From: Jeotgalibaca arthritidis
Lineage (GTDB): Bacteria > Bacillota > Bacilli > Lactobacillales > Aerococcaceae
NCBI RefSeq assembly: GCF_011100465.1
Contig: NZ_CP049740.1
Coordinates: 124,001 to 188,000 of the forward strand
Direction: 5' to 3'
DNA length: 64,000 bases
The first letter of the stretch is position 1, and the number at the start of each line of letters is the position of its first letter. Below are positions 55,733 to 64,000 of the stretch, one piece after another. The position numbers and the translations under genes were made by a program. A model generated the notes under the pieces. It was not told where the DNA came from. It saw nothing but the letters and a program-made list of their open reading frames with translations, and did not search any database.

Positions 55733-56920
55733 TTAAAGTTTAAGAGATTTCACACTTAGAAATTGCCGGTCATCATCGTATTGACACTCTAAATAACCAC
55801 TAAATTCCAACTCCAGCGTTTCGGGATTCAAAATCATCATCCCTATTTTATCATCCATTTCAACATCCCATTGAATCGTTGGCTCATATAAGAGGATAGA
55901 CCCATCATTAGAATTTTTCTGAACATCTATATAGGCCCATTCAGTAAAAACTTCTGGATCAATCTCAACTTCTTTCTTCAATATAAATGATTCTGTCGCA
56001 ATATCATAAACATGAACTACAATGGTTTTTCTATCTCTTACAAAATAGTATAGTTTACCATCTTGTCCATGTCTAATAGTCTCTTCATTATTTAAAATGG
56101 CTTCATTGTCAAAAAATAGCTCCTTAAAGCTTTGACTAACTATATTGTAGGAATATAGGTGATTTTCTTCTAACGTATCAGTTTCTTCATTGTAGCTTCT
56201 TGTTTCAAGAACAAAATCACCCTTTTTTTCATCTACTAAAAATAACTGTGAACTTCCCCAATCGCTAATATCTCCCGTATTAAACTGATCAATCACCTTA
56301 GCTGCTTTTGTATCATAGACATAATAATTATTATGATCATTATAACCTTCTGGATCAGTTAGTAAAACATCTAAGAGCAAATAGCCTTGCCACTCATAAA
56401 TACCATAAAACACAACATTTTGAACAGCTTTCTCAAATTGAACATTAAATTCTTTAACAGTGATTTCGCCACTTTCCTTGTCTAACTCTTCAATATCAAT
56501 TGATAACTCGGTTATCGCTTCATAACGACGACTACTATAAAAATCTTCGACATAATAAATGCTTGTGTCATTTTCAGCAAAATTTCCTAAATAAAGTGTT
56601 TTTCCTCTCATAAAAGACGGATAAGATTCTATGTACTGAGCGATTGAATCTTCATAGTTAAAATAACTACTTTTCATTTGATTATGTTCATCTAATGCCA
56701 CTGTATCTTTTTTAATAATGATTGGCTTCCTCTGATTTGCTGTATACGAAACAAGATCCGCCTTTAAAACCATATGGTCTACTCGACTAGCATCACCTTC
56801 GAGGGTCGTAAACTGAACGTGTCCTAGATTATCTACTTCTTTGGAAGAAATATAGAATATTGTTATGGTAATGAGTGAACATAATACGACAAGCAAAGTA
56901 ATCCATTTCTTTTGGTTCAT
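55733..56920 (-). CDS. Membrane-anchored extracellular protein of the GntR/ABC operon
   Basis: A 395-residue protein with an N-terminal helix (about 7-25) as signal or anchor and a large extracellular part. Repeated beta-strand blades (NNYYVYDTKAAKVI, NHLYSYNIVSQSF, VHVYDIATESF, GMMILNPETLE) suggest a beta-propeller. I recognise no family name. It follows the ABC permease gene by 12 bases and is probably a partner of the transporter, perhaps sensing or binding its substrate. Confidence 0.65.
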   Translation of the reverse strand: MNQKKWITLLVVLCSLITITIFYISSKEVDNLGHVQFTTLEGDASRVDHMVLKADLVSYTANQRKPIIIKKDTVALDEHNQMKSSYFNYEDSIAQYIESYPSFMRGKTLYLGNFAENDTSIYYVEDFYSSRRYEAITELSIDIEELDKESGEITVKEFNVQFEKAVQNVVFYGIYEWQGYLLLDVLLTDPEGYNDHNNYYVYDTKAAKVIDQFNTGDISDWGSSQLFLVDEKKGDFVLETRSYNEETDTLEENHLYSYNIVSQSFKELFFDNEAILNNEETIRHGQDGKLYYFVRDRKTIVVHVYDIATESFILKKEVEIDPEVFTEWAYIDVQKNSNDGSILLYEPTIQWDVEMDDKIGMMILNPETLELEFSGYLECQYDDDRQFLSVKSLKL

Positions 56921-56932
56921 CCTATTCTCCTC

Positions 56933-57760
56933 CTAAACTGATATTTTCTTTTCCAGTAAATAACGTCCAACAAAAATAGCTCCAATACTAATGCCTACTG
57001 ATAAGACAATGATTAATAAAAGCCACTCAATTGGAAAAAGGTTAAACTGTAGTTCTACATAACTAATATAGATAACAGCTGAACAGGCAAGAATGATTGT
57101 CGCTGCACTGCATAATAAGCCCACCCATTTGTAACTTCTCTCCACTAAAATAATAAGGAACAGTACGGATAATGACCCTATGCCAACCGCATAATGAAGA
57201 ATAAGATCAAGAACATAATTCGGTAAGATTATTCTTAACAATTGATGGGATTGAATAATCTGCCATACTGAGTTAGTTTGAAACACCTCTTTTGGGATCA
57301 GCAAGCTTAACAAACCCTGTTCTAAATAAACAAAAATAAGTTGCAAAGCCAATAAGATGACTAACATCACTAGAATAGTTGCTAACTTAGATAGGTAAAT
57401 ACTGATACGGTTACCTGGTAAACTAAGTAGGCGGTAAAAGAAGTTGTTTTTTCCAAACCAGTCTCGGTACCAGATGACAACACAGTAGCCTAGCAGACAA
57501 ACAATTGCCAACATAATGGAAAAATAAAATATACTGCTCTCACTTATGTTATTAATCATACTAATTGGGCCATAGTCTCTAACGTAGTCCACAATATTCC
57601 CTTGCGATTCTCTTTTAAAATACGTCAAATTAGTTTTAAAATGGAAATATGTTAAAAATACTTGACCGATTTGTAAGCCAAAAATGGCAATAATTAACGC
57701 TATAAAGCCATATTTAACGCGGTCTAATTCATGAATGAGTAAATTTATAGTCTTATTCAT
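56933..57760 (-). CDS. ABC transporter membrane subunit (YtrC/D-like)
   Basis: A 275-residue membrane protein with about six helices and a large loop after helix one. Its start overlaps the ATPase gene by 4 bases, and together they would form an ABC transporter. No periplasmic-type binding protein is seen. The arrangement GntR-ATPase-permease-exoprotein resembles the ytr operon of Bacillus, which responds to cell-wall antibiotics. Confidence 0.75.
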   Translation of the reverse strand: MNKTINLLIHELDRVKYGFIALIIAIFGLQIGQVFLTYFHFKTNLTYFKRESQGNIVDYVRDYGPISMINNISESSIFYFSIMLAIVCLLGYCVVIWYRDWFGKNNFFYRLLSLPGNRISIYLSKLATILVMLVILLALQLIFVYLEQGLLSLLIPKEVFQTNSVWQIIQSHQLLRIILPNYVLDLILHYAVGIGSLSVLFLIILVERSYKWVGLLCSAATIILACSAVIYISYVELQFNLFPIEWLLLIIVLSVGISIGAIFVGRYLLEKKISV

Positions 57761-58446
57761 CCTTGATAAACCTCCCTCATGACATCAATAATTGCTTTTC
57801 CTTCGTTTTCACGCATGTCCTCTGCATAAAAATCACGTTCAATTTTCCCCGCTTGAAGCATCACAATGCGATCAACTAAGACTTCAATTTCATCAATGTG
57901 ATGGGTCGCAATTAAAACACCCTTACCATCGACAAACTGGCTAGTAAAGACATCTAGAATTTGTTCGCGAGCAAACACATCGACACCTGAAAAAGGTTCG
58001 TCCATTAAGTAGTAATCAGCATCTTGAGCAAGTCCTAGTAAGAAATTCGCCTTGGCTTGGTTACCTTTGGATAGATTTTTTAATTGGTCCTCAGGATTTA
58101 ATCTGAAGAATGTGAGTAATTCATTTGCTTTCTTTTGATTCCAACGCTCATAGTAAATACTCATAAATTCCATGGCTTCTTTAATGGTCATTGATATTGG
58201 GACTGTTAAGCTATCCGCAATATAAGCAACCTTTTCAAAATCATTGTTGGTGATAGGTTGGTTATCAAGCATGATGTGTCCCTTATCAATCGGCATTAAC
58301 CTCATAATACTATTCATTAATGTGGTTTTACCGGTCCCATTAATCCCTGTAATACAAGTGACTTCATTAGGTTTAATTGTAAATGACACACCATCTAATA
58401 CTTTTTTTCGTCCAAAACGCTTGTAAACATCACGTATTTCAATCAT
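57757..58446 (-). CDS. ABC transporter ATP-binding protein (YtrB-like)
   Basis: A 229-residue ATPase. Walker A is GINGTGKTT (34-42), Walker B YYLMDEPFSGVD, and the H-loop LIATHHIDEIE. The signature motif reads LSKGNQAK instead of LSGGQ, a variant also found in YtrB-type exporters. ATG at 58,444-58,446 has GAGGAGGTTAC 9 bases upstream and overlaps the GntR gene by 8 bases; the longer frame to 58,473 is not supported. Confidence 0.9.
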   Translation of the reverse strand: MIEIRDVYKRFGRKKVLDGVSFTIKPNEVTCITGINGTGKTTLMNSIMRLMPIDKGHIMLDNQPITNNDFEKVAYIADSLTVPISMTIKEAMEFMSIYYERWNQKKANELLTFFRLNPEDQLKNLSKGNQAKANFLLGLAQDADYYLMDEPFSGVDVFAREQILDVFTSQFVDGKGVLIATHHIDEIEVLVDRIVMLQAGKIERDFYAEDMRENEGKAIIDVMREVYQG

Positions 58447-58810
58447 GCTTAGTAACCTCCTCATAACGGTCATGAATGAGTACAGAAATTTCTTCAGAAG
58501 ATAGACCGAGCTGTTTAGCTACTGACAGAAACTCATTTAAAGCAGAATCAATCAACTCAATTCGTAGTTTACCAATCGCCGTATTATCTTCTGTTATTCT
58601 ACTTGGTGAGTTACCTTCTGTATAAATCAATCCCTGTTCCTCCATTTCCTTATAAGCTCTCTGAGCGGTGTTAGGGTTTATTTTAAATTGGGCAGCTAGC
58701 TCTCTTCTCGATGGAATTTCACTACCAGCTGCAAAGTTTCCAGCTGCAATCTGTTCTTTGAAATACTGAATAACCTGCTCATAAACGGGGCTTCGCCTAT
58801 CGAATTCCAT
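58439..58810 (-). CDS. GntR-family regulator (YtrA subfamily)
   Basis: A 123-residue repressor: an N-terminal winged helix (PVYEQVIQYFKEQIAAGNFA, IPSRRELAAQFKINPNTAQR) and a short C-terminal dimer helix pair, the YtrA type. It probably represses its own operon through the palindrome at 58,833-58,852. ATG at 58,808-58,810 follows GGTGGGG; the frame to 58,855 includes the operator and is rejected. First gene of the operon. Confidence 0.9.
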   Translation of the reverse strand: MEFDRRSPVYEQVIQYFKEQIAAGNFAAGSEIPSRRELAAQFKINPNTAQRAYKEMEEQGLIYTEGNSPSRITEDNTAIGKLRIELIDSALNEFLSVAKQLGLSSEEISVLIHDRYEEVTKHD

Positions 58811-58832
58811 TTCTTCCCCACCTTTCTTTCTA

Positions 58833-58852
58833 TGTATCAACCACTTAATACA
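58833..58852. promoter_or_regulatory. Likely operator of the GntR/ABC operon
   Basis: TGTAT-N10-ATACA, 20 bases, between the promoter and the GntR start codon, where a YtrA-type protein would bind. Confidence 0.7.
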
Positions 58853-58869
58853 CATCTCTTGTTAACTGT

Positions 58870-58898
58870 ATTATATGCACCATACACCCAACTGTCAA
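58870..58898 (-). promoter_or_regulatory. Consensus promoter of the GntR/ABC operon
   Basis: TTGACA (58,893-58,898) and TATAAT (58,870-58,875) with a 17-base spacer: a full consensus, which is typical of operons kept off by a repressor. Confidence 0.88.
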
Positions 58899-58907
58899 TT
58901 AGATAAT

Positions 58908-58940
58908 AAAAAAACGGGCTAGAAGTAAAAACTTCCAGCC
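58908..58940 (-). terminator. Terminator of the TIM-barrel gene
   Basis: Stem GGCTGGAAG / CTTCTAGCC followed by CGTTTTTTT on the minus strand. Confidence 0.85.
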
Positions 58941-58956
58941 AGTGTGTCATCCTGTA

Positions 58957-59655
58957 TTATGCTTCTTCTTCGAATTTTTCTTTTTCAACTTCGCGGTATT
59001 CTTCCATCTTTTTCTTAAACATATCCGCTACTGAAGGAGGTGTGTAAGAAATTGCATTTGCACCTGCTTCAATGGTTGCTAAAATTTGTTCGTCTGTTCG
59101 ACCACCTGTTGCAATAATTGGGATTGTTGGATAGTCCTTGCGAATGTTCTTCACAATTTCAACCGTATTCGCCCCACCACTCACATTTAAAATATCAGCT
59201 CCAGCATCAATTTTTTCTTGAATATCAGTATAGTCCGACACAACCGTTGCAATAACGGGAACATCAACCATATTATTAATCATACGAATCGTTTCTACAG
59301 GTGTTGGTCCGTTTACAACGACAGCTGTTGCACCTAACGATTCAGCAAATAAACTGATATTAGCTGAACGTGCACCATTTGTTTTGCCACCGCCAACTCC
59401 AGCAATTACAGGCATGGCTGCCACTGATGTAATGGCTTGAATAATACCAGGATGTGGTGTAAACGAATAAACGGCTAAAACCGCATCTGCATCTGTGTTA
59501 CAGATAATGGCAATATCCGTTGTAAATAAAAAGGACTTTAATTTTCGTCCATTTATATTAATACCACTACATTTTGTTATAACCTCGGGAACTTCTACAA
59601 TGTCTTTACGGAGGTCACTAATAACACCAGGAATATGTTTCTTTTCTCTAGCCAT
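58957..59655 (-). CDS. TIM-barrel phosphate-binding protein, function unknown
   Basis: A 232-residue protein with the alternation of beta-strands and helices of a TIM barrel. PIIATGGRTDEQILATIEAG near residue 190 is a standard phosphate-binding end, and VSGGANTVEIV and MPVIAGVGGGKTNG are other conserved loops. It is a single gene in a class often labelled hydrolase, which the sequence does not prove. ATG at 59,653-59,655 has AAAGGAG 7 bases before it; a GTG two codons earlier is too close. Confidence 0.7.
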   Translation of the reverse strand: MAREKKHIPGVISDLRKDIVEVPEVITKCSGININGRKLKSFLFTTDIAIICNTDADAVLAVYSFTPHPGIIQAITSVAAMPVIAGVGGGKTNGARSANISLFAESLGATAVVVNGPTPVETIRMINNMVDVPVIATVVSDYTDIQEKIDAGADILNVSGGANTVEIVKNIRKDYPTIPIIATGGRTDEQILATIEAGANAISYTPPSVADMFKKKMEEYREVEKEKFEEEA

Positions 59656-59738
59656 AAACACGCTCCTTTCTTTCTTTTCATAGTGTTATTATAGTTGATA
59701 TTTCCTGAACTGACTAGCATTTGGTAAGTGAATAATGT

Positions 59739-59787
59739 TAAAAAAGAAGAAAGAATTGACCAGTTTGTGATCAATTCTTTCTTCTTA
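59739..59787 (-). terminator. Terminator of the gcv operon
   Basis: Stem AAGAAGAAAGAATTGA / TCAATTCTTTCTTCTT and TTTT on the minus strand. Confidence 0.85.
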
Positions 59788-59793
59788 AATTAA

Positions 59794-61248
59794 TTACTCG
59801 GCAAAGTAATTTACTTTAATTTGACGGGCTGCACGCGTTTCATCTAGTCTAGTGACTGGTTGAGTATGAGGTGCTTCTTGAACTAATTCAGGCGTTTGAC
59901 GGACTTCTTCCGCAATCGCAAGCATTGTTTCAACAAATTCGTCTAATGTTTCTTTCGATTCTGTATCCGTTGGTTCGATCATCATCGCTTCTTCAACGAT
60001 TAATGGGAAATATACAGTTGGCGCATAGAAATTATAGTCAAGCAAACGTTTAGCAATATCAGCTGTTCGAACACCTAATTTCTTCTGAAGCGTTCCTGAT
60101 AATACAAACTCATGCTTGCAAATATAATCATATGGCAAGTGATAGGTATCTTTCAAGCGAGCAGCTAAATAGTTGGCATGGAGAACTGCACTTTCTGATG
60201 CTTTTCTCAATCCTACTGGTCCCATTGTACGAATATAAGTATAGGCACGAACAAGAACACCAAAGTTACCATAATAAGCTTTTACGCGACCAATGGTATC
60301 TGGAAAGTCAGTAACAAGTTCGTAGGTCTTTTCCTTTTTCTCAATTCTAGGAACGGGCAAAAATGGGATAATGTGTTTTTTAACACCCACAGGGCCAGCA
60401 CCAGGTCCACCACCACCGTGAGGCGTTGAGAAGGTTTTATGCAAGTTTAAATGCACAATATCGAATCCCATTAAACCAGGTGACGTTTTAGACATGATCG
60501 CATTTAAGTTGGCACCATCGTAATAAACTAATCCGCCTGCTTCATGGACAATCGCTGCAATTTCAACAATGTCTTTTTCGAATAGGCCTAGCGTATTTGG
60601 ATTGGTTAACATTAATGCCGCTGTGTCATCGCCAACCTTTTCTCTCAAAGCAACTGTATCAACAAGTCCCTTGTCATTAGTTGGAATACTAATCACATCG
60701 TAACCAGCGATATTTGCGCTCGATGGGTTAGTTCCATGAGCACTATCGGGTACAATGACTTTCGTTCGTTGACTCTGACCATTTTTTTCATGATAGGCAC
60801 GAACCATCATCAGTCCTGTCCACTCACCATGAGCACCAGCAGCAGGTTGAAGCGAAACAGCATCCATGCCAGTGACAACTTTTAAGTCTTCTTGTAGCTC
60901 ATGCATCAATTGCAAGGCACCTTGAACCGTACTAGCAGGTTGCAATGGATGGATGTTTGCAAAACCATCTAAGCGTGCTGTTACTTCATTTATTTTAGGA
61001 TTGTATTTCATCGTACAAGAGCCTAATGGGTAAAAACCATTTTCAACACCAAAGTTTTGATGAGAAAGCTGCGTGTAATGGCGCATTAACTGTAGTTCAC
61101 TCACTTCAGGCAAGCGAGCGGCCTCTTTACGAACTAAGTGGGCTGGCAGATGGTCTGCTAATTTTTTTTCAGCTACATCTGACTGAGGTAAACTATAGCC
61201 AACTCGGCCTGAACGACTTAATTCAAAAATTAATGGTTGTTTATTCAT
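59794..61248 (-). CDS. gcvPB: Glycine dehydrogenase (decarboxylating) subunit 2
   Basis: Part of the two-subunit P-protein of the glycine cleavage system, which decarboxylates glycine and passes the aminomethyl group to GcvH. The 484-residue protein carries [19 protein letters not shown] with the PLP lysine. Gcv P subunits of this split type are usual in Bacilli. AGGAGGG precedes the ATG, and it overlaps gcvPA by 8 bases. Confidence 0.96.
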   Translation of the reverse strand: MNKQPLIFELSRSGRVGYSLPQSDVAEKKLADHLPAHLVRKEAARLPEVSELQLMRHYTQLSHQNFGVENGFYPLGSCTMKYNPKINEVTARLDGFANIHPLQPASTVQGALQLMHELQEDLKVVTGMDAVSLQPAAGAHGEWTGLMMVRAYHEKNGQSQRTKVIVPDSAHGTNPSSANIAGYDVISIPTNDKGLVDTVALREKVGDDTAALMLTNPNTLGLFEKDIVEIAAIVHEAGGLVYYDGANLNAIMSKTSPGLMGFDIVHLNLHKTFSTPHGGGGPGAGPVGVKKHIIPFLPVPRIEKKEKTYELVTDFPDTIGRVKAYYGNFGVLVRAYTYIRTMGPVGLRKASESAVLHANYLAARLKDTYHLPYDYICKHEFVLSGTLQKKLGVRTADIAKRLLDYNFYAPTVYFPLIVEEAMMIEPTDTESKETLDEFVETMLAIAEEVRQTPELVQEAPHTQPVTRLDETRAARQIKVNYFAE

Positions 61249-62596
61249 GACGTAACCCTCCTAAAATAGCAACAAATTGATCTAATTCAGCTTTTGTTCG
61301 CTTCTCTGTTGCACAAACTAAAAGATGGTTAGGTTTCTTGTAATCATTCGCCAATGAATAACCACCAATAATACCCATTTCTAATAACTTAGCATTGGCA
61401 TGGTCAGCTGAAAATGGTAATTCCACAACAAATTCATTGAAGAATGGACCATCATTCATAATTGAAAAGCCCTTTTCTTTCAATTGATCAGCTAAGTAGC
61501 CTGCTTTATTTACATTAAGTTGTGCCATGTCTTGAATGCCTTGCTTGCCTAAAGAAGACATGAAAACTGCTGATGCTAGTGCATTCAATGCTTGATTTGA
61601 GGACATATATGAGGTCGCTTTTTCACGACGAATATGCTGTTCACGACTTTGTAAAGTTAATACAAAGCCACGCTTACCTTCTGAATCGACTGTTTCGCCG
61701 ACCATTCTACCGGGAACACGGCGAACATCTGCCTTGTTTACAGAGAAGTAACCACAATGTGGACCGCCATAAGACATTGACAAGCCAAATGGTTGCGTAT
61801 CTCCAACAACAATGTCAGCTCCTAAATGTCCCGGTGCTTCTAATAAAGCAAGTGCTAATGGGTTAGCTAGTACAATAAAGCGTGCTTTACTATCAGCTAA
61901 TAAGTCTTTCACAGCTGCCAAATCTTCAATTGTTCCAAAGAAGTTAGGATATTGAATGACTACAGCAGCAGTGTCATCATTCAATTCTTTTTTCAAAGCT
62001 TCTAAGTCTGTATTATCTTTTAAAAGGGGAATCGTAATCATGTCAGTTCCTCTACCCGGTGAAGCAGTTTCAATCACTTCACGTGCTTGAGGATGAACAG
62101 CCTGCGAAATTAGAATGCGTTTTTTCTTAGTTGCCGCTTGTGCTAAGCCAACTGCTTCTCCTAGAGAAGCAAAGCCATCGTATAATGACGAGTTCGTTAC
62201 TGCCATTCCTGTTAATTCACTAATCATCGTTTGGAATTCAAAAATAGCTTGTAATTCACCTTGACTCGCCTCAGCCTGATAAGGCGTATAAGCCGTATAG
62301 AATTCTGACCGTGAGATAACCGCATCAACAACAGATGGAATCATGTGGTCATAGCTTCCTGCTCCTAGGAAAATAGGCATTTCATTTGAACTTGTATTCT
62401 TTGCTGCTAGCTGTTGCATATGACGCAATAGCTCTCCTTCAGATAGGGGCTGTGGAATAGCAAGCTCTTCAGTCATTCGAATGTCTTGCGGAATATCTGC
62501 AAATAAACCGTCAATGGTTTCGACACCAATCGTTTCAAGCATGTCCTTAATATCTTCTTCTGTATCAGGTAAATAACGGAAGAACTGATCAGTCAT
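61241..62596 (-). CDS. gcvPA: Glycine dehydrogenase (decarboxylating) subunit 1
   Basis: The 451-residue partner of GcvPB; it keeps the P-protein fold but has no PLP lysine. [31 protein letters not shown] and [10 protein letters not shown] are landmarks. GGAGGAGG precedes the ATG, 3 bases after gcvH. Confidence 0.96.
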   Translation of the reverse strand: MTDQFFRYLPDTEEDIKDMLETIGVETIDGLFADIPQDIRMTEELAIPQPLSEGELLRHMQQLAAKNTSSNEMPIFLGAGSYDHMIPSVVDAVISRSEFYTAYTPYQAEASQGELQAIFEFQTMISELTGMAVTNSSLYDGFASLGEAVGLAQAATKKKRILISQAVHPQAREVIETASPGRGTDMITIPLLKDNTDLEALKKELNDDTAAVVIQYPNFFGTIEDLAAVKDLLADSKARFIVLANPLALALLEAPGHLGADIVVGDTQPFGLSMSYGGPHCGYFSVNKADVRRVPGRMVGETVDSEGKRGFVLTLQSREQHIRREKATSYMSSNQALNALASAVFMSSLGKQGIQDMAQLNVNKAGYLADQLKEKGFSIMNDGPFFNEFVVELPFSADHANAKLLEMGIIGGYSLANDYKKPNHLLVCATEKRTKAELDQFVAILGGLRHE

Positions 62597-62599
62597 TAC

Positions 62600-62983
62600 T
62601 TATTCCTCCTCCACAAATGTTTGGTAAGCTTCTAAATCCATTAATTTATCAAGTTCACTAAGGTCAGATAAGACAATTTCAATCATCCATCCATCTTCCA
62701 TAGCAGAATCATTAACTGTTTCTGGGCTGTCATTTAAAACATCATTTTGTTTTGTAATTTCTCCCGATACAGGTGCATAAACATCTGATACTGACTTAAC
62801 AGATTCAACCGTTACAATGTCATCGCCTGCTGCAATATCGCCTAGTTCAGCAATAAAATCAATAAAGACAATATCACCTAATTGGCTTTGTGCATGGTCT
62901 GTAATACCTACTCGTGCAACGTTTTCGTCAATCAGTGTTACCCATTCATGTTCCTCTGTATAATATGTTTTTTGTTCTGCCAT
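62600..62983 (-). CDS. gcvH: Glycine cleavage system H protein
   Basis: A 127-residue lipoyl carrier. Lys 63 in VTVESVKSVSD is the lipoylation site. EHEWV and GITDHAQSQLGDIVFID mark the family. It shuttles the aminomethyl group between P, T and L proteins, and in Bacilli can also take part in lipoate transfer. GGAGGA precedes the ATG. Confidence 0.97.
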   Translation of the reverse strand: MAEQKTYYTEEHEWVTLIDENVARVGITDHAQSQLGDIVFIDFIAELGDIAAGDDIVTVESVKSVSDVYAPVSGEITKQNDVLNDSPETVNDSAMEDGWMIEIVLSDLSELDKLMDLEAYQTFVEEE

Positions 62984-63005
62984 TTTAATTCCTCCTAAGT
63001 GTTTG

Positions 63006-64000
63006 TTAATTTAGAAATGTTTTACTCGTTACTTTAGCTGCCACAGTTTTATTTCTAATTTCAATTAGAATATCTGTTCCAATTTCACTATGATCACTTT
63101 GTATTAAAGCCATACCAATCCCTTTTTTCAAAGTTGGTGACTGTGTACCGGATGTCACTTCTCCAATCGGATGACCATCCTGATTCAATACGGTGTAACC
63201 ATGACGAGGAATGCCACGTTCTGAAACTTCAAAGCCAACTACTTTATGAGTTGTGCCTTCTTCTCTTTGTTGTCGTAAAGCTGATTGACCAATAAAAGCT
63301 GCTGCTTTTTTGGTTTTAACAGCAAATCCTACTCCAGCCATAATCGGCGAAATATCTTCTGATAATTCTTGCCCATATAAAGGCAATCCTGCTTCGAGTC
63401 TTAGGGTATCTCGTGCACCTAACCCACAAGCTAATCCGCCAACAGCTTCACTGGCTTTTAGTATTTCTTCCCATACGGCAGTTGTGTCTTCCGCAGGCAA
63501 GTAAAGTTCAAACCCATCTTCCCCCGTATAACCTGTTCTTGATATAAATGATAAGCGGTAATCCGCAATACGTGCATCTTCAATAAAACGATGACGGCCT
63601 ATCTCTGACAAAGGTTGGTCTGTTAATGACTGGAGCGCACTTTCTGCTAAAGGTCCTTGTACAGCAATCAGACCAATTGCAGCTGTTTTATTTTCAATCT
63701 GCGCATCCTTGGTTAGATAGCTTCCCATCCATGTCCACACGCGATCGGCGTTAGATGCATTTGGCACCACCACAAATTTTTCTTGATTAAAGCGATAAAT
63801 CATCACATCATCAATGGCACCGCCATTTTCTTGACAAATAATATTATATTGCACTGACCCATCAGTCATCTTACTCACGTTATTAGTGACTAAATGATTC
63901 AAATAGGCTTCTGCTCCACTACCGCTTACCTCAATTTCCCCCATATGAGAACAATCAAATAATCCTAATCGCTCTCTTACAGCCTCATGTTCCTTAATGA
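63006..64000 (-). CDS. gcvT: Glycine cleavage system T protein, 5' end outside window
   Basis: Aminomethyltransferase that moves the methylene group to tetrahydrofolate. About 330 codons are visible; the frame stays open to the right edge (HEAVRERLGLFDCSHMGEIE), so the first 30 or so residues lie beyond 64,000, and the ATG at 63,942-63,944 is an internal Met. ACGLGARDTLRLEAGLPLYG, TGYTGEDGFELY and GIPRHGY are conserved. It leads the gcvT-H-PA-PB order; any glycine riboswitch would lie upstream, out of view. Confidence 0.95.
   Translation of the reverse strand, partial: IKEHEAVRERLGLFDCSHMGEIEVSGSGAEAYLNHLVTNNVSKMTDGSVQYNIICQENGGAIDDVMIYRFNQEKFVVVPNASNADRVWTWMGSYLTKDAQIENKTAAIGLIAVQGPLAESALQSLTDQPLSEIGRHRFIEDARIADYRLSFISRTGYTGEDGFELYLPAEDTTAVWEEILKASEAVGGLACGLGARDTLRLEAGLPLYGQELSEDISPIMAGVGFAVKTKKAAAFIGQSALRQQREEGTTHKVVGFEVSERGIPRHGYTVLNQDGHPIGEVTSGTQSPTLKKGIGMALIQSDHSEIGTDILIEIRNKTVAAKVTSKTFLN

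Overview
The window is about 64 kb of low-GC DNA from a Firmicute. Strong AGGAGG-type ribosome binding sites, frequent TTG and GTG starts, GlpO-type glycerol phosphate oxidase, an Mga-type regulator, ECF vitamin S-components and PurBox/cre-like sites point to Lactobacillales, most like Carnobacteriaceae or Enterococcaceae. This is inferred from gene content; the genus cannot be fixed from the sequence alone. Most of the window is ordinary chromosomal metabolism.

Region by region. 1-5,760: shikimate operon on the minus strand (DAHP synthase, aroB, aroE, aroC, aroA, aroK cut by the window edge), preceded by a leader that reads as a ribosome-mediated attenuator with a Phe/Tyr-rich leader peptide. 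A stand-alone chorismate mutase lies divergent to it. 6,100-8,100: aspartokinase and a DUF4828-like protein. 8,100-16,600: glycogen operon glgB-glgC-glgD-glgA-glgP, with glgA frameshifted in a G tract. 16,600-20,700: phosphodiesterase-like enzyme, DUF4349 lipoprotein, a compact structured RNA of unknown family, a zinc-ribbon membrane protein, cdd. 20,800-26,000: iron-type alcohol dehydrogenase, AEC transporter, DUF1002 protein, niacin transporter niaX with its NiaR operator, niaR, an acetyltransferase. 26,100-29,330: a decayed kup potassium transporter whose terminator is split by an IS3-family element. 29,330-35,800: YrrS-like protein, ThrE-type exporter pair, a dehydrogenase, TPP riboswitch and thiT, tRNA-Leu, DegV, SprT-like, then a deletion scar joining two truncated genes. 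35,800-47,600: tex, phosphatase, purine permease with PurBox, manganese-type riboswitch and P-type ATPase, tag, gor with a C39-like partner, chromate transporter pair, HesB-like protein. 47,600-55,300: glpK-glpO-glpF, then an Mga-type regulator plus FAD oxidoreductase bracketed by inverted copies of a 166-216 bp hairpin repeat. 55,300-59,700: VOC protein, GntR/ABC operon with operator, TIM-barrel protein. 59,700-64,000: gcvT-gcvH-gcvPA-gcvPB, gcvT cut by the window edge.

The layout is rich in RNA-level and DNA-site control that can be read directly: an aromatic amino acid attenuator, TPP and manganese riboswitches, a NiaR operator, a YtrA-like operator, a PurBox and cre-like sites. The best candidates for undescribed biology are the Phe/Tyr attenuator on the aro operon, the structured RNA at 19,134-19,308, and the paired hairpin repeats sitting next to terminators at 51,946-52,111 and 55,083-55,298. 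Gene decay (kup, glgA, pfpI, DUF421) is visible beside them.
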